Below are positions 24,532-33,065 of a stretch of 63,184 nt of DNA, piece after piece. The stretch is from an uncultured Faecalibacterium sp. (GTDB lineage Bacteria; Bacillota; Clostridia; Oscillospirales; Ruminococcaceae). The notes beneath the pieces were generated by a model, which was not told the DNA's origin, ran no database searches, and was given only the letters and a program-made list of their open reading frames with translations. Location of the stretch: contig CAKTEM010000015.1 of the NCBI GenBank assembly GCA_934548045.1, positions 1 to 63,184 of the forward strand. Direction: 5' to 3'. A program made the position numbers and the translations under genes. Position 1 is the stretch's first letter. Each line of letters starts with the position of its first letter.

Positions 24532-26541
24532 TCAAACGGTCAAAATCTTCCAGTGTTCCGGGCGGTTATAATCGGTCGTTACACCGTCGTCGGTGTACAT
24601 CCGATAAGAACCGGTAGTGCCATCCGGGAGATAACTCCACAGGGTCAGGTCGGTTTCGTTCAGCTGAGTGGTGCTTTCGGCAGATGCGGCGACCGGAACC
24701 ACACGGCCCGGACGGATGAAAAGCAGGACTTCATCCAGAGTGCAGTGGATATAGTGATGACCGGCCGGAAGAACTTCCTCGTCGTAGTCGGTGACACTGC
24801 GCAGGCGGAGCATCTTCATCGGCTCCGGCAGGTAGACGTGACGGCCAACAGCGTTCTGGGTGTAGACCGGCGCGACCATCAGGCCCTCGCCCAGCAGGAG
24901 CTGATTTTCCACATTCAGGGCGTCGGCGTCGTTCGGGTAATCGAACGACAGCGGACGGAAGTAGGAGCCATCCTCGAGCGCGGCCTTCATGAACTCGCTG
25001 TACAGGTAGGGCAGGAGAGCATAGCGAAGTTCCAGCATCTTCCGGAACGCAGGCATCCTGTCAGCAAAGCGGAAATACTCCTGCTCCCGGGTGCCAGCGG
25101 CGGCATGGTTGCGCATCAGCGGCGTGAAGATGCCGAACTCGAGCCAGCGCAGAGCGAGGTCAGGGGTAGTGTCACCTGCAAAGCCGCAGAGGTCGGAACC
25201 GGTGTACAGGAAGCCGCACATCTGGACATTCGGCATCAGCTGGATGTTTGCCAGCAGCTGGCCCCACGAGGAATCGTTATCACCCAGCCAGATGCCGCCG
25301 TACCGGTGAGAGCCGATAAAGCTGGAACGGCTGTACAGCAGGGTGCGCTTGTTGGGGCGGAGACGACCGAACGCTTCGCCGGCCGCACGGGTCATGTTGC
25401 CGCCGTAGAGGTTGTGGACGCGGTCGTGGCGGATGGATTTTCCATCGACCTCATGATAAAAGCTGGCGTAGTCCTCGGGGCTGTTCATCAGGCCCATGAC
25501 TTCGCCGATAAAAGGGAAGAACTCTTCCTGCACGATGTTGTCCTTATCGCGCAGAGCGGCAGCCTTGTCCAGAACGGTTTTCAGCCGGTCGGGTGAGTAG
25601 AAGAGAGCCGGCTCGTTCATGTCGTTCCAGAAGCCCTCGATGCCGAGGTCGGTCAGAACGTGATACCGCTCACCGAACCACTCCCGGACTTCCGGGCGGA
25701 GAAAATCGGAGAAATATGCCTTTCCCGGCCAGACTGCCGCGACAAACGGCGTGCCGTCTGCCTTTTTGCAGAAATAGTCTTTTTCAAGGCCCTCCTGACA
25801 GGTCTCATCATCCGGGTCGATGCGGATGCCTGCGTCGATGATGGGAACCAGATGGATGCCCTCGGCTTTGAGATCATCCGAAAGCTTTTTCAGGTCGGGA
25901 AACCGCTCTTTGTTGATGGTAAAATCGGCGTAGTTCTGCATGTAGTCGATGTCCATGCAGATCATATCAAGAGGCAGATGGTTCTTGCGGTACTGCTCGG
26001 CGATCTCCCGGATATCGGCTTCTGTCTTGTAGCCCCAGCGGCTCTGCGCAAAACCGAACGCCCACTTCGGCGGAATGTAGCTCTGGCCGATGAGCTTGCG
26101 GAACGCCTTGCAGATGGCCGTCTCATTTTTGCCGGTCAGAATGTAGAGGTCGTAGTCCGGCTCTTCGGTGTGGAAACGCAGGGTGTCGTGGTCGGTGTAG
26201 CCGATGTCGTAATAGACTTTTCCCGGGAAATCCACGAATACACCGAAGCAGTCACCGCCCAGACCATTCCGGACGAGCAGGAAGTTGTGTGCGCCATAAT
26301 AGGACAGCTTGTCCTCGCCGTGATGGGATTCGTCGGTGTTGTTGGTGATGTAGTGCCAGCCGCGCTTGTTAATGCCGCGCGGCATCTCGCCCAGACCGTA
26401 CACAACGGCATCCTCGGCGAGGGTAAAACGCCAGCCGTCACCATCGGGCGTCAGGAACGGCACTTCGCCCTCTGCCACCGGCAGAACATCGACGACACTC
26501 TCAGTCGAGAACGGGTGTCCAAAACGAAAACGCTGGATCAA
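24532..26541 (-). CDS. Glycoside hydrolase family 31 alpha-glucosidase
   Basis: A 669-residue enzyme of the alpha-glucosidase/alpha-xylosidase type. The nucleophile motif is GFWNDMNEP and the likely acid/base Asp lies in GIWLGDNDSSW. An N-terminal beta domain and a C-terminal beta region flank the barrel. There is no signal peptide, so it probably acts on imported oligosaccharides. I place the start at TTG 26541, five bases after AAGGAGGAG. An earlier TTG frame begins upstream of that site. Exact substrate (maltosides, isomaltosides or others) is unknown. It is monocistronic. Confidence 0.92.
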   Translation of the reverse strand: MIQRFRFGHPFSTESVVDVLPVAEGEVPFLTPDGDGWRFTLAEDAVVYGLGEMPRGINKRGWHYITNNTDESHHGEDKLSYYGAHNFLLVRNGLGGDCFGVFVDFPGKVYYDIGYTDHDTLRFHTEEPDYDLYILTGKNETAICKAFRKLIGQSYIPPKWAFGFAQSRWGYKTEADIREIAEQYRKNHLPLDMICMDIDYMQNYADFTINKERFPDLKKLSDDLKAEGIHLVPIIDAGIRIDPDDETCQEGLEKDYFCKKADGTPFVAAVWPGKAYFSDFLRPEVREWFGERYHVLTDLGIEGFWNDMNEPALFYSPDRLKTVLDKAAALRDKDNIVQEEFFPFIGEVMGLMNSPEDYASFYHEVDGKSIRHDRVHNLYGGNMTRAAGEAFGRLRPNKRTLLYSRSSFIGSHRYGGIWLGDNDSSWGQLLANIQLMPNVQMCGFLYTGSDLCGFAGDTTPDLALRWLEFGIFTPLMRNHAAAGTREQEYFRFADRMPAFRKMLELRYALLPYLYSEFMKAALEDGSYFRPLSFDYPNDADALNVENQLLLGEGLMVAPVYTQNAVGRHVYLPEPMKMLRLRSVTDYDEEVLPAGHHYIHCTLDEVLLFIRPGRVVPVAASAESTTQLNETDLTLWSYLPDGTTGSYRMYTDDGVTTDYNRPEHWKILTV

Positions 26542-26577
26542 AAGGATCTCCTCCTTCAAAATTTAATTTACACTGTA

Positions 26578-26606
26578 ATAGTACGGCAAACACGCCCGGA
26601 GAGCAA
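26578..26606 (-). promoter_or_regulatory. Promoter of the GH31 gene
   Basis: On the minus strand TTGCTC (plus 26601-26606), a 17-base spacer and TACTAT (plus 26578-26583). Confidence 0.65.
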
Positions 26607-26660
26607 GAGACAAAATCAGCGCAAAATTAGGACAAAACCGGCGTCAAAAGAAAAACTATC

Positions 26661-26689
26661 TTGCTAGAGCGATATATTTATGATACTAT
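26661..26689 (+). promoter_or_regulatory. Promoter of the Rpn-type gene
   Basis: TTGCTA (26661-26666), a 17-base spacer and TACTAT (26684-26689), 25 bases before the GTG start at 26714. Confidence 0.65.
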
Positions 26690-26713
26690 AAAGAAAAAAG
26701 AGGTGAGTGTCCA

Positions 26714-27667
26714 GTGGGAAAAGCTGATACAGTAACCAAAGCGTACATGAGGGAGAATACGGTTTTTGCGGATGCGTTCAATTTTCTGATTTATGGCGGC
26801 AAAAAGGTAATTGAGCCGGAAAATCTGAAGGAACTGGACACGACTGAAATTGCAATGCCTTTTGGTGATGCTGCAACTGAGGGTGCAGTGCAGAAGTACC
26901 GGGATATCTTGAAGTCGGCGGTCGTCATGCAGGATGAAACAGCATCATACATCTTGTTTGGAATTGAAAATCAGACAGACGTCCATTATGCGATGCCGGT
27001 AAGAAACGCCATCTATGACGCACTGCAGTATGGGAAACAAGTTTCTGAAATTGCAGAGAGACATCGAAATGAAACGGGAAGAAAACATCGCAAAAGCGAA
27101 TATCTCTCCGGATTTCATAAAGATGATAAAATCACGCCGGTAATAACGGTCGTTGTTCATTTTGGAGCGAATAAATGGGATGGCCCGAAGTCGCTCCACG
27201 AAATGATGGAAGTTCCTAATCGGGAACTTTTAGAATTTATTCCAGATTATAAGATTCATCTGATTGACCCGGCGCAGCTGACACCGAACGATTTGAATCA
27301 GTTTGAGACTAGCCTGCGAGAAGTGATGGGATATATCAAATATTCCAAGGATAAGGAGAAGCTGGCGGCATTTCTGAACGACAACGCGGATGAGTGGATC
27401 GAAGTAAATGCGGCAAGGGTCATAAAGACGATTACCCGAACCCCCATTGAGATCCCGGAAGGAGCAGAGGTGATCAATATGTGTGAAGCAATCGAAGCAA
27501 TGATGAAGGATAGTAAAGAGGTTGGTAAAACCGAAGGCATCATGGAAGGTACGATCAAAACTTTGGTCGGGTTGGTAAAAGATGGGCTGTTGAGTGTGAA
27601 AGATGCGGCGGCAAGGCTGGATATGACAGAAAGCAGCTTTGAGGCTGTGATGAAGAAAATGGGCTGA
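26714..27667 (+). CDS. Rpn-family PD-(D/E)XK nuclease/transposase-like protein
   Basis: A 317-residue protein resembling the Rpn/YhgA-like PDDEXK family. The nuclease core covers about residues 15-170, including the FGDAATEG opening and the FGIENQTDVHYAMPVR strand with the E-x-Q active-site pattern. A helical C-terminal part (residues 250-317) follows. The start is GTG behind GAGGTGAG. Inside the gene, GGAAGGAG at 27457-27464 precedes an in-frame GTG at 27470 and ATG at 27479. This could yield a 65- or 62-residue C-terminal protein, as described for the intragenic antitoxins of E. coli Rpn genes. The gene is AT-richer than its surroundings, which fits transfer. Confidence 0.85.
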   Translation: MGKADTVTKAYMRENTVFADAFNFLIYGGKKVIEPENLKELDTTEIAMPFGDAATEGAVQKYRDILKSAVVMQDETASYILFGIENQTDVHYAMPVRNAIYDALQYGKQVSEIAERHRNETGRKHRKSEYLSGFHKDDKITPVITVVVHFGANKWDGPKSLHEMMEVPNRELLEFIPDYKIHLIDPAQLTPNDLNQFETSLREVMGYIKYSKDKEKLAAFLNDNADEWIEVNAARVIKTITRTPIEIPEGAEVINMCEAIEAMMKDSKEVGKTEGIMEGTIKTLVGLVKDGLLSVKDAAARLDMTESSFEAVMKKMG

Positions 27668-27682
27668 GTTCAGCTTGACACG

Positions 27683-27725
27683 AAAGACAGAGAGCTTGTG
27701 AGAAATCGCAGGCTCTCTGTCTTTT
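27683..27725 (+). terminator. Terminator of the Rpn-type gene
   Basis: Arms aaagacagagagc and gctctctgtcttttt enclose about 16 bases, ending in a T run. Confidence 0.9.
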
Positions 27726-27816
27726 TGTGCGTTTATATAGATGTAAGAACTGACAGAAGGAACAGCACAACAAATGTGAATGAAATGTAAAAGCTGAATA
27801 ATTTTAGATAAATATC

Positions 27817-27844
27817 TTGACAAAATAAGCGTAGTGGGTATAAT
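27817..27844 (+). promoter_or_regulatory. Promoter of the fatty-acid synthesis operon
   Basis: Perfect TTGACA (27817-27822), a 16-base spacer and perfect TATAAT (27839-27844). An imperfect inverted repeat TCAAG (27862-27866)/CTTGA (27879-27883) lies just past the start point and could be an operator. Recognised FapR or FabT boxes were not found. Confidence 0.9.
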
Positions 27845-27920
27845 TGCACTTGTCCGATACCTCAAGAAATTTAGCGAACTTGAAAATACATGATTTGACA
27901 GATAAAAGGAGAAACCTACC

Positions 27921-28154
27921 ATGACGTTTGAAGAAATGAAGAAGATCGTTGTTGACACCCTGAACTGCGAGGAGGAGAAGGTCACGATGGAAGCCAGCCT
28001 GACCGAAGACCTCGAGGCAGACAGCCTGGATGCTGTCGAGCTGAACATGGCTCTGGAGGATGCGTTCGGCGTGTCCATCGCCGACGAGGAACTGGCAAAA
28101 ATGAAGACGGTGGGCGATATCTTCAACTACATCACCGCCCACACAGAGGGATAA
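27921..28154 (+). CDS. acpP: Acyl carrier protein
   Basis: A 77-residue acidic four-helix protein. The phosphopantetheine serine lies in DLEADSLDAVEL, and the remaining helices match the family. It carries growing acyl chains between the Fab enzymes encoded downstream. As first gene of a ten-gene operon behind a consensus promoter it should be abundantly made. AAAGGAG precedes the ATG. Confidence 0.97.
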   Translation: MTFEEMKKIVVDTLNCEEEKVTMEASLTEDLEADSLDAVELNMALEDAFGVSIADEELAKMKTVGDIFNYITAHTEG

Positions 28155-28160
28155 ACCGTG

Positions 28161-29039
28161 ATGAACGATATCAGAGAGCTGTTTTCCGGCAAGAACCGGC
28201 AGCGCGCCTTTGACCTGAAAGCTCGACGGGATGCAGGCATTGCCCGTCCGGAAGCCCAGTTCGTCGAGTGTAAGCAGTGCGGACGCCGTGCGACCCGGCA
28301 GATCTGGGCGAAGAGCCTGTTCGTCTGCCCGAACTGCGGCAATCATCAGCCCATCGGCGGCTATTACCGCTTGAGTCTGGTACTCGACCACGGCAGTTTC
28401 CGGGAGCTGGACGAAGACTTGCCGCCGCAGGATGTTCTGGCATTTCCGGGATATTCCGAAAAGCTGGCGGCACAGTCGGCCAAGACCGGCCTGACCGAGG
28501 CCGCTGTCACGGCGACCGGGCGTATCGGCGGCGTGGCTGTTGTTGCGGCAGTGCTGGACAGCCGCTTCTTTATGGGAAGCATGAGTACCGCTGTGGGTGA
28601 CAAAATTACCCGGGCCATTGAGTACGCCAACGCAAAGCGTCTGCCGCTCGTCATTTTTTCGGCCAGCGGCGGCGCACGGATGCAGGAGGGCATTTTCAGC
28701 CTGATGCAGATGGCGAAGACTTCTGCGGCCATTGAGCGTTTTTCGAGCAAAGGCGGCCTGTACATCAGTGTCCTGACCCACCCGACGACCGGCGGCGTGA
28801 CTGCCAGCTTCGCAAGTCTGGGCGATATCATGCTGGCCGAGCCGGGTGCGCTGATCGGTTTTGCCGGGCCGCGTGTCATCGAGCAGACCATCGGCGAGAC
28901 GCTGCCGGAGGGATTCCAACGCAGCGAGTTCCAACTGGAACACGGTTTCGTAGACCGTGTGGTTCCGCGCAGCGAGCTGCGCGCGACCCTCATCCAGCTG
29001 CTGCAGCTCCACGCCGCAGGAGGAAAACACCATGATTAA
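28161..29039 (+). CDS. accD: Acetyl-CoA carboxylase carboxyltransferase beta subunit
   Basis: A 292-residue AccD. An N-terminal zinc ribbon with two C-x2-C pairs (VECKQCGR and FVCPNCGN) is followed by the crotonase-like fold, with FSASGGARMQEG and GGVTASFASLGDIMLAEPGALIGFAGPRVIEQT. With AccA it moves the carboxyl group from carboxybiotin to acetyl-CoA, giving malonyl-CoA. A GTG one codon upstream (28158) is an alternative start. It overlaps accA by eight bases. Confidence 0.96.
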   Translation: MNDIRELFSGKNRQRAFDLKARRDAGIARPEAQFVECKQCGRRATRQIWAKSLFVCPNCGNHQPIGGYYRLSLVLDHGSFRELDEDLPPQDVLAFPGYSEKLAAQSAKTGLTEAAVTATGRIGGVAVVAAVLDSRFFMGSMSTAVGDKITRAIEYANAKRLPLVIFSASGGARMQEGIFSLMQMAKTSAAIERFSSKGGLYISVLTHPTTGGVTASFASLGDIMLAEPGALIGFAGPRVIEQTIGETLPEGFQRSEFQLEHGFVDRVVPRSELRATLIQLLQLHAAGGKHHD

Positions 29040-29997
29040 AGAGATTCTGGAACAGCTGGCCCCTCTCGATGCACAGATCGCCGCACTCCGCGGCAATGCG
29101 CAGGACGAGGAAGGCCGGATGGAAGCCATGACCGCCCATGCGGCGGAACTGGCAGAGTTGGCTGTGGAGGAAGACGAGATCCTCCGCACCTGCGGCCCTC
29201 TGACCGCCGAAGACCGGGTCTTTCTGGCACGGCACCCCGACCGCCCTCACATTGACGAGACCGTGAACGCCCTGTTCACCGATTTCTTTGAGCAGTGCGG
29301 TGATCGCCAGTGTCGGGAGGACAGCGCGATTTTGGGCGGCATCGCAAAATTCCATGGGATGCCGGTGACGGTCATCGGCCACCGAAAAGGCTCGACCCTC
29401 GAAGAAAACATGGCCTGTAACTTTGGGATGCCCGGGCCGGAAGGCTACCGCAAGGCCCTGCGCATCATGAAGCAGGCGGAAAAATTCGGACGGCCCATCA
29501 TCACCTTTATTGACACGCCGGGTGCTTATCCCGGCAAAGAAGCCGAGGAACGGGGGCAGGGTGAGGCCATTGCCCGGAACCTGATGGAGATGAGCGGTCT
29601 GACGGTTCCGGTCATTGCGGTCGTCACCGGTGAAGGCTCCAGCGGCGGCGCGCTGGCTCTGGGTGTGGCAAACCACATCCTCATGCTGGAAAATGCCGTC
29701 TACTCGGTCCTCAGCCCGGAGGGATTCGCGAGCATCCTGTGGAAGGATTCTTCCCGGAGCGGCGAGGCCTGCGAGCTGATGAAGCTGACGGCACAGGACC
29801 TGTACCGGGATGGCATCGTCGAAGAGATCATCCCAGAGCCGGTCGGTGGTGCACAGCGGAGCCATGCCGTTCTGTTTGACAGCATCGACACCGCACTGAA
29901 AAATCATCTGAACACCCTTTGCCGGATGAACGGCAAAGCTCTGGCGGAGCAGCGATACAAAAAGTTCCGTCAGATCGGAGAAGCGAGGAAAGCATGA
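29032..29997 (+). CDS. accA: Acetyl-CoA carboxylase carboxyltransferase alpha subunit
   Basis: A 321-residue AccA. The N-terminal helical region is followed by the carboxyltransferase core, with DRQCREDSAILGGIAKFHGMPVTVIG, FIDTPGAYPGKEAEERGQGEAIARNL and TGEGSSGGALALGVAN. It forms the alpha2beta2 carboxyltransferase with AccD. Neither biotin carboxylase (accC) nor the biotin carrier (accB) is in this operon, so those partners must lie elsewhere. It is coupled to accD and fabH by overlaps. Confidence 0.96.
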   Translation: MIKEILEQLAPLDAQIAALRGNAQDEEGRMEAMTAHAAELAELAVEEDEILRTCGPLTAEDRVFLARHPDRPHIDETVNALFTDFFEQCGDRQCREDSAILGGIAKFHGMPVTVIGHRKGSTLEENMACNFGMPGPEGYRKALRIMKQAEKFGRPIITFIDTPGAYPGKEAEERGQGEAIARNLMEMSGLTVPVIAVVTGEGSSGGALALGVANHILMLENAVYSVLSPEGFASILWKDSSRSGEACELMKLTAQDLYRDGIVEEIIPEPVGGAQRSHAVLFDSIDTALKNHLNTLCRMNGKALAEQRYKKFRQIGEARKA

Positions 29998-30953
29998 ACG
30001 GTTTGCAGCTGATCGCGACCGGCGGCGCGCTGCCGGAACGCACGGTCACCAACGAAGACCTGAGCCGGATGGTGGACACCGGCGACGAATGGATCGTCTC
30101 AAGAACCGGCATCCGCACCCGGCACTACTGCGCGGAGAACGAAAACGCTGCGACGCTGGCGATTCGTGCCGCAAAGCAGGCAGTGGAACGCAGCGGCCTT
30201 GCGCCGGAAGAAATCGCCTGTACGGTCTGCGCAACTCTTTCGGCCCCGGACGCGACGCCGAGTGTCGCCTGTCAGGTGCAGCGCGCGCTGGGATTACCAG
30301 AAAACCGTCCGGCACTGGATGTCAACGCAGCCTGTTCGGGTTTTGTGTACGGAACAGCGGTGGCGCGCGGACTTCTGGCGACGCTGGGTGGAAAATACGC
30401 TCTGGTCGTCGGGTGCGAAGCTCTTTCCCGTCTGATGGACCCGGAAGACCGCTCGACCTGTGTTCTGTTTGGCGACGGTGCTGGTGCAGCCATCTTTGCA
30501 CTGACCGGAGACGAAACACCCTTTGCCGTCACATTGGGTGCGAAAGGCGATGATGCCATCCATGCCGGTGGGCCGAACCGGAACGGTTCCGCGCCCATCA
30601 CGATGGACGGAAAGGCCGTGTTCCGCTTCGCCGTGGACGCTCTGCCGAAGAGCCTGAACAAAATCTTGCAGGAGACCCGGCTGACCCTCGATGAGATCGA
30701 CTGGGTGGTCTGCCATCAGGCCAACAGCCGCATCATCGACCACTGTGTGAAGCATCTGAACGCAGACCCGTCGAAGTTCTACAAAAATATGGAGCGGCAC
30801 GGCAACACCAGTGCAGCCAGCATCCCGGTCGCCCTCAACGAACTGGCCGAGGCCGGAAAGCTTCGGCCCGGACAGAAGGTCGCCTGTGTCGGTTTCGGCG
30901 GCGGCCTGACCTGGGGCGGAATGGTATTTGAATATAGCCCTCTCAGTCGCTGA
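29994..30953 (+). CDS. fabH: Beta-ketoacyl-ACP synthase III
   Basis: A 319-residue KAS III that condenses an acyl-CoA primer with malonyl-ACP. The catalytic triad is present: Cys in NAACSGFVYG, His in VCHQANSRI and Asn in RHGNTSAAS. Its start is inside the accA stop (ATGA). The last few codons and the stop lie within a repeat element beginning near 30937, so the C-terminus after GGMVFEY seems to have been replaced by repeat-derived residues. Confidence 0.95.
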   Translation: MNGLQLIATGGALPERTVTNEDLSRMVDTGDEWIVSRTGIRTRHYCAENENAATLAIRAAKQAVERSGLAPEEIACTVCATLSAPDATPSVACQVQRALGLPENRPALDVNAACSGFVYGTAVARGLLATLGGKYALVVGCEALSRLMDPEDRSTCVLFGDGAGAAIFALTGDETPFAVTLGAKGDDAIHAGGPNRNGSAPITMDGKAVFRFAVDALPKSLNKILQETRLTLDEIDWVVCHQANSRIIDHCVKHLNADPSKFYKNMERHGNTSAASIPVALNELAEAGKLRPGQKVACVGFGGGLTWGGMVFEYSPLSR

Positions 30954-31027
30954 CGCGCCAGCTCTCCCAAAGGGAGAGCCATTGGCAAGTCGGGCAAGTT
31001 TTGCTCTGTACCGCTAGGCGGTGGGCC
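30937..31027 (+). repeat. Short interspersed repeat fused to the fabH 3' end
   Basis: The segment begins GCCCTCTCAGTCGC and contains a perfect hairpin GCTCTCCC-AAA-GGGAGAGC (30961-30979), followed by a CCGCTAGGCGG hairpin. It resembles, in its hairpin-rich style and CTCTC/GAGAG motifs, intergenic repeats common in Faecalibacterium-like genomes. It is distinct from the 170-base repeats at 14831 and 36487. It fills most of the 115-base gap between fabH and fabK, an otherwise tightly packed operon. Exact borders are uncertain. Confidence 0.55.
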
Positions 31028-31068
31028 TTGCTGGCTGATTTAGCGAGTGCGGAACAAAGGAGATATCA

Positions 31069-32004
31069 ATGAAACTATTAAACGAAATTCTGGGAACGAA
31101 GTATCCCATTATTCAGGGCGGCATGGCGAACATCGCCACCGGCGAGTTTGCCGCGGCCTGTTCCAACGCAGGCGCGCTGGGGTTGATTGGTGCCGGCGGC
31201 ATGAACGCCGAGACCCTGCGCGAGAACATCCGCCGCTGTAAAGAGCTGACCGACAAGCCCTTCGGTGTGAACATCATGCTGATGCACCCACAGGCGGACG
31301 AGTTCGCGCAGATCGTGGTGGATGAGGGCGTCAAGGTCGTCACCACCGGCGCAGGCAACCCGGGAAAGTACATCGCAATGTGGAAAGCCGCCGGAATCAA
31401 GGTCATCCCGGTGGTCGCGGCGGCGGTGCTGGCAAAGCACCTCGAGCCGCTGGGCGTGGACGCCATCATTGCGGAAGGCACCGAGAGCGGCGGTCATGTC
31501 GGTGAAATGACGACAATGGCACTGGTTCCACAGGTGGTCGATGCGGTGAATGTTCCGGTCATTGCGGCCGGCGGCATCGCCGATGGCCGTCAGCTGGCCG
31601 CAGCCTTTGCGCTGGGTGCCTGCGGCGTGCAGGTCGGCACCTGCCTCCTCGTCAGTGAGGAGTGCCCGATCCACGAAAATTACAAAGCCGCGCTCCTGCG
31701 CGCAAAAGACAGCGACACCATCGTGACCGGACGGATCGGCGGCACGCCGGTGCGTGTCCTCAAAAACCGGATGAGCCGGGAATATGTCCGGCAGGAAAAG
31801 GCCGGAGCCGACAAGATGGAGCTGGAAAAGTATACTCTTGGCAGTCTGCGCCGCGCCGTCTTTGAGGGTGACGTCTCCACCGGAAGTCTGATGGCCGGCC
31901 AGGTGGCTGGGATGCTCCGCGAAGTCCGCCCGGTAGAAGAAATTCTCCGCGACCTGTGGGAAAGTGGGAGGCAGCGTATCCACGCGCTGAACGAGCTATG
32001 CTGA
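31069..32004 (+). CDS. fabK: Enoyl-ACP reductase II (FMN-dependent)
   Basis: A 311-residue TIM-barrel flavoprotein that reduces enoyl-ACP in each elongation cycle. The FabK features are the opening KYPIIQGGMANIATGEFAAA, GLIGAGGMN, the central EGTESGGHVGE histidine region and AAGGIADGRQLAAAFALGACGVQVGT (FMN phosphate loop). AAAGGAG precedes the ATG. No FabI-type reductase lies in the window, so FabK may be the main enzyme. It overlaps the next gene by seven bases. Confidence 0.95.
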   Translation: MKLLNEILGTKYPIIQGGMANIATGEFAAACSNAGALGLIGAGGMNAETLRENIRRCKELTDKPFGVNIMLMHPQADEFAQIVVDEGVKVVTTGAGNPGKYIAMWKAAGIKVIPVVAAAVLAKHLEPLGVDAIIAEGTESGGHVGEMTTMALVPQVVDAVNVPVIAAGGIADGRQLAAAFALGACGVQVGTCLLVSEECPIHENYKAALLRAKDSDTIVTGRIGGTPVRVLKNRMSREYVRQEKAGADKMELEKYTLGSLRRAVFEGDVSTGSLMAGQVAGMLREVRPVEEILRDLWESGRQRIHALNELC

Positions 32005-33065
32005 GCATCGCCGGGCGAAACCTGACCGTTCCGATTCTGCAGGGCGGCATGGGTGTCGGCGTTTCGCTGGGCGGTCTGGCCGGTGCGGTTGCCGCCTGCG
32101 GTGGAATGGGCTGTATCTCGACGGCAGACACCGGCTATCGGGAACCGGACTTTGCAACGAACCCGATGGAAGCGAACCGCCGGGCATTGGCGGCAGAAAT
32201 TCAAAAGGCCAAACAGCTGGCAAACGGGATGGGAATGGTCGCCATCAATGCGATGGTCGCCACCCGGAACTATGCCGACGCTGTCCGAACGGCGGTCGAA
32301 GCCGGTGCGGATGCCATCGTGTCCGGTGCCGGACTTCCGCTGGAACTGCCCGGGCTGGTCGGCGCGGCGGATATCGCGCTGGCTCCCATCGTTTCCAGCG
32401 GAAGAGCCGCAAAGCTCATTCTCAAACGCTGGGCGAAAGCTTTTGGTCGGACGGCAGATTTTGTCGTCATTGAGGGATGCAAAGCAGGCGGACACCTCGG
32501 CTTTTCGGAAGAAGAGCTGTTGAGCGGCACCTGTCAGACCCTCGACGAGATTTTGCCGGAAGTGCTGGCTGAAGTAAAACCTTACGAGGAACAGTTCGGC
32601 CACAGCATCCCGGTCTTTGTGGCAGGCGGCATTTATACCGGCGAGGACATCGCCCACTATACCGCAAAGGGGGCCTCGGGCGCACAGCTGGCGACCCGGT
32701 TCATCACGACGGTGGAATGTGACGCCAGCGAGACATATAAGCAGACTTTGCTGAACGCGAAGGCAGAGGATGTGCGCATCATCCACAGTCCGGTCGGGAT
32801 GCCCGGCCGCGCGCTGAATACGCCGCTGGTGCAGAAACTTGCCGCTGGGATGCGTTTTTCGCCCAAGCACTGCGCACGCTGTCTGAAAAACTGTGACCCG
32901 GCAAATGTGCCGTACTGCATCACCCACGCGCTCATTGAAGCGGTGAAGGGCAATGTGGAAGAGGGCTTGTTCTTCTGCGGCGCAAATGTCGGGCGGCTCG
33001 ATCGGATGTGTTCGGTACGGGAACTGATCGACGAATTGATGGACGATTGGAGAAAACACCAATGA
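31998..33065 (+). CDS. FabK/nitronate monooxygenase-like flavoprotein with cysteine-rich C-terminus
   Basis: A 355-residue paralog of the preceding FabK (2-nitropropane dioxygenase-like fold). It starts MLSIAGRNLTVPILQGGMGVG, has EGCKAGGHLGFSEEE in place of the FabK histidine loop, and VAGGIYTGEDIAHYTAKGASGAQLATRF for FMN binding. Unlike FabK it carries a C-terminal cysteine cluster (HCARCLKNCDPANVPYC, C-x2-C-x3-C-x7-C) near residue 300 that could bind iron-sulfur or zinc. Its place between fabK and fabD argues for a role in lipid synthesis, but the reaction is not established. Confidence 0.85.
   Translation: MLSIAGRNLTVPILQGGMGVGVSLGGLAGAVAACGGMGCISTADTGYREPDFATNPMEANRRALAAEIQKAKQLANGMGMVAINAMVATRNYADAVRTAVEAGADAIVSGAGLPLELPGLVGAADIALAPIVSSGRAAKLILKRWAKAFGRTADFVVIEGCKAGGHLGFSEEELLSGTCQTLDEILPEVLAEVKPYEEQFGHSIPVFVAGGIYTGEDIAHYTAKGASGAQLATRFITTVECDASETYKQTLLNAKAEDVRIIHSPVGMPGRALNTPLVQKLAAGMRFSPKHCARCLKNCDPANVPYCITHALIEAVKGNVEEGLFFCGANVGRLDRMCSVRELIDELMDDWRKHQ

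Noticed and set aside
26714..27667. Intact insertion sequence around the Rpn-type gene
   Set aside because: No terminal inverted repeats or target duplication flank it, and the family is a nuclease/defence type rather than a simple IS transposase.
30961..31020. CRISPR-like repeats
   Set aside because: The hairpins occur once each without regular spacing. No array was found anywhere in the window.
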